Source of the DNA: GCA-002779465 sp964596535
Lineage (GTDB): Bacteria; Desulfobacterota; Desulfobacteria; Desulfobacterales; UBA2156
DNA length: 18,907 nt
Reading direction: 5' to 3'
Assembly (NCBI GenBank): GCA_964596535.1
Contig: CAZQUR010000058.1
Coordinates: 1 to 18,907 of the forward strand
Below the pieces are notes generated by a model. The model was given only the letters and a program-made list of their open reading frames with translations, did not search any database and had not been told where the DNA came from. Made by a program: the position numbers and the translations under genes. Within the stretch, counting starts at the first letter, position 1; each line of letters starts with the position of its first letter. Shown piece by piece: positions 16,929 through 18,907 of this stretch.

Positions 16929-18808
16929 ATGATCGTCAAGACCGTCCCCTGGAAGCCCTCCTGGAGCGGCTCCCGGATTCTCCCGGCGTCTATCTCATGA
17001 AAGGCCGGGCCGGTGAAATCCTTTACGTGGGAAAGGCCAGGAGTCTCAAGAAACGGGTCTCCAGCTATTTTTCCGGATCCTTCCGGCTCGATCCCAAGAC
17101 AGAGCTGCTGGTCACCCGGATCCATTCTTTTGAAACCATCCTCACCGAAACGGAGCAGGAGGCCCTCCTCCTCGAGGCCAACCTCATTAAGCGGCACCGC
17201 CCCCGGTATAATGTGTTTCACCGGGACGACAAACGCTATCCTTCGCTGCGCATGAAATTGAATGATCCCTATCCGGCCCTGGAGGTGGTGCGGCGGACCA
17301 AAACGGACGGCGCCCTGTATTTCGGGCCCTTTGCGTCCGCCCAGGCGGTGCGGGAGACCTTGCGGATCATCCACCGCACCTTCAAACTGCGAAAATGCAA
17401 AACGTATCCGCTCAAACCCCGATCCAGGCCCTGCCTGAATTACCAGATGGGCCAGTGCCTCGGCCTGTGCGCCCGAAAGGTCCCGGAAAAGGATTACCGG
17501 AAGATTGTGGATGAAGTGGTCCTGTTTCTCAAAGGCCGCACCCCCCGGCTTATTTCCAAAATCGAAAAGGAGATGGAAACGGCGGCCCGGCGCCTCGATT
17601 TCGAAACGGCCGCCGTGTTGCGGGACAAGAAGTTCGCCCTGGAACGGACCCTGGAAAAGCAGGTCTCCGTCTGTACCGATTTCAGGGACCGGGACGTCTT
17701 CGCCATCGCCCGGATCCCGGAGTTGACGGTGGTGACGCGCCTTCACGTCCGGGGCGGATTTCTCCTGGGAACCCAACACTTCGAATTCGGCCGGATCCTG
17801 TCCACGGATGCGGAAGCCCTGAGGTCTTTCATCCGCGGATATTATGAAAAAGGGCATTTCATCCCGGAAGAGATTTTAACGCCTGTGGCGTTGGAAGAGG
17901 GAGGGTGGATTCAAAAAACCCTTTCCGCCGCCAAAAGGCGCCGGGTGTATCTATCCGCCCCCCGTCGCGGAGAAAAGGCGCGCCTGGTGGGCATCGCGGC
18001 CCAAAACGCCGAAAATCGTTTGAAAACGCTGGCGGAGGCCGCGGCGTCGGATCTGGATCGTCTGTTGCGGCTGAAGCGGTGCTTGGGGATGCCCGGGTTT
18101 CCGGAGCGCATCGAGTGCATCGACACGTCCACCACTTTCGGGGTGGAACCGGTGGCGAGTCTCGTGGTTTTCGAAAAAGGGACGGCCAAACCCTCTGCCT
18201 ACCGGCATTACCGAATCCGCGGGATCGAACCCCCCGACGACTACGCCTTTATGGCCCAAGTGTTGCGCCGGCGCTTCGTGGAAGGCGAAGAAAAAAACCT
18301 TCCGGACCTGTTGATGGTGGATGGCGGAAAGGGGCAACTGAACGTGGCCGCCGCCGTCACCCGGGAACTGGGAATCGAAAACGCCTTTTTTATTATCGCC
18401 ATCGCCAAGAAAGACCGGAAAAAAGGGGAGGGTGAAGACAAGATCTACACCCTTCAGCGGGCCGATCCGTTGCGGTTCGGACGGGATACGGATCTTTTGC
18501 GGCTCCTCGAGCGCATCCGGGACGAAGCCCACCGCTTCGCCATTGCCTTTCATCGAAAAAAACGGCAGGACCGGGCCCTGCGCTCGGCCCTGGATACCGT
18601 CCCCGGGATCGGAGAAAAGAGAAAAAAAGTATTGCTGACCCGTTTCGGCGGGGTCGACGGCATCCGGCGCGCATCCCTGGAAGAGATCGCCGCACTGCCG
18701 TCCATGACCCAAAAAAGCGCCCGGGCCGTCCTGGACGCCCTAAAGGCGCAACAGGAAAGTATTGTCGAGAAGATGAATCCGGAAGAGGAAATTATTGTGG
18801 CGTCGTGA
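16922..18808 (+). CDS. uvrC: excinuclease ABC subunit C (UvrC)
   Basis: This 628-residue protein makes both incisions in nucleotide excision repair. The N-terminal GIY-YIG domain has GVY at 22-24 and YVG at 35-37 (3' incision). Cys159, Cys171, Cys179 and Cys183 have the same spacing as the 4Fe-4S ligands of E. coli UvrC. The UVR domain is at about 210-243. The RNase H-like endonuclease (5' incision) has Asp401, Asp467 and His537, and two helix-hairpin-helix motifs close the protein (about 555-607). The motif after Asp401 reads TST instead of the more usual ISH/ISN, which does not remove the metal ligand. The start is GTG at 16922, overlapping the uvrB stop; the ATG at 16929 is out of frame. 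The stop TGA lies in a 12-bp inverted repeat. Confidence 0.96.
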
Positions 18809-18846
18809 AAAGGCGTGAACGGGGCTTACAAAACCCTTTTCACGAC
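18802..18846 (+). terminator. inverted repeat over the uvrC stop, possible transcript-end hairpin
   Basis: Perfect 12-bp arms GTCGTGAAAAGG (18802-18813) and CCTTTTCACGAC (18835-18846) enclose a 21-base loop. The first arm contains the uvrC stop codon TGA (18806-18808). No T-run follows, so it is not a standard intrinsic terminator; it could protect the mRNA 3' end or act with Rho. Confidence 0.4.
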
Positions 18847-18907
18847 TCCGGTTAAATTCGGAATCCGATTAAATGCGCTTCTACGAAGCCGTCAAGTCTG
18901 ATGAAAT
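18847..18907. other. start of intergenic region after uvrC
   Basis: This AT-richer tail holds the near-palindrome TCGGA-A-TCCGA and the small hairpin GCTTC-TAC-GAAGC (18877-18889). No coding start is supported before the window ends. Confidence 0.3.

Noticed and set aside
18802..18846. The uvrC TGA within a hairpin, in a genome with tRNA-Sec, as a possible selenocysteine codon with SECIS
   Set aside because: UvrC already ends normally after its helix-hairpin-helix motifs, read-through would add only about 15 residues without family features, and the 21-base loop is unlike a compact bacterial SECIS apical loop.

Overview
The window looks like the chromosome of an anaerobic member of the Desulfobacterota (a deltaproteobacterium, probably sulfate-reducing or syntrophic). 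This is inferred from the GC-rich coding sequence with AT-rich gaps, the 3' end of a selenocysteine tRNA, a small ferredoxin-like Fe-S domain fused to DUF3786 (a combination typical of anaerobes), a REC-PAS-HD-GYP regulator of a deltaproteobacterial type, and a complete RecBCD set. No species can be named from this sequence alone.

Layout, left to right. (1) 1-55: 3' half of tRNA-Sec (selC), cut by the window edge. (2) 138-2118: a divergent cyclic-di-GMP pair, a PilZ-domain protein on the minus strand and a REC-PAS-HD-GYP phosphodiesterase-type regulator on the plus strand. (3) 2183-11287: a tight plus-strand run of a hotdog-fold thioesterase-like gene followed by recC, recB and recD, with gaps or overlaps of only a few bases. 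(4) 11284-11712: an OsmC-family peroxidase-like gene on the minus strand, convergent with recD so that the two stop codons share TTA. (5) 11713-11938: a gap with several inverted repeats. It holds a likely osmC promoter with a palindrome over its -35 position and the leader of the next gene. (6) 11939-12760: an Fe-S/DUF3786 protein. (7) 12761-12987: an AT-rich gap with a degenerate 6-bp tandem repeat and a good promoter candidate. (8) 12988-18808: ispF, cysS, uvrB and uvrC, closely spaced and probably one operon. (9) 18809-18907: the start of an intergenic region with a 12-bp inverted repeat over the uvrC stop codon.

Two DNA-repair sets dominate. RecBCD handles double-strand ends for recombination, and UvrB plus UvrC perform damage verification and dual incision in nucleotide excision repair (uvrA is not in the window). 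IspF (MEP isoprenoid pathway) and CysRS are housekeeping passengers of the uvr operon. The PilZ/HD-GYP pair is a signalling unit. I found no transposase, integrase, CRISPR array, toxin-antitoxin pair or recognisable defence system. All large genes are intact with their catalytic residues. The least-explained material is in the gaps: a split repeat shared by two gaps in opposite orientation, a 38-bp perfect-arm palindrome flanked by GAT, the period-6 repeat and the uvrC terminal hairpin. I see no convincing new multi-gene system.
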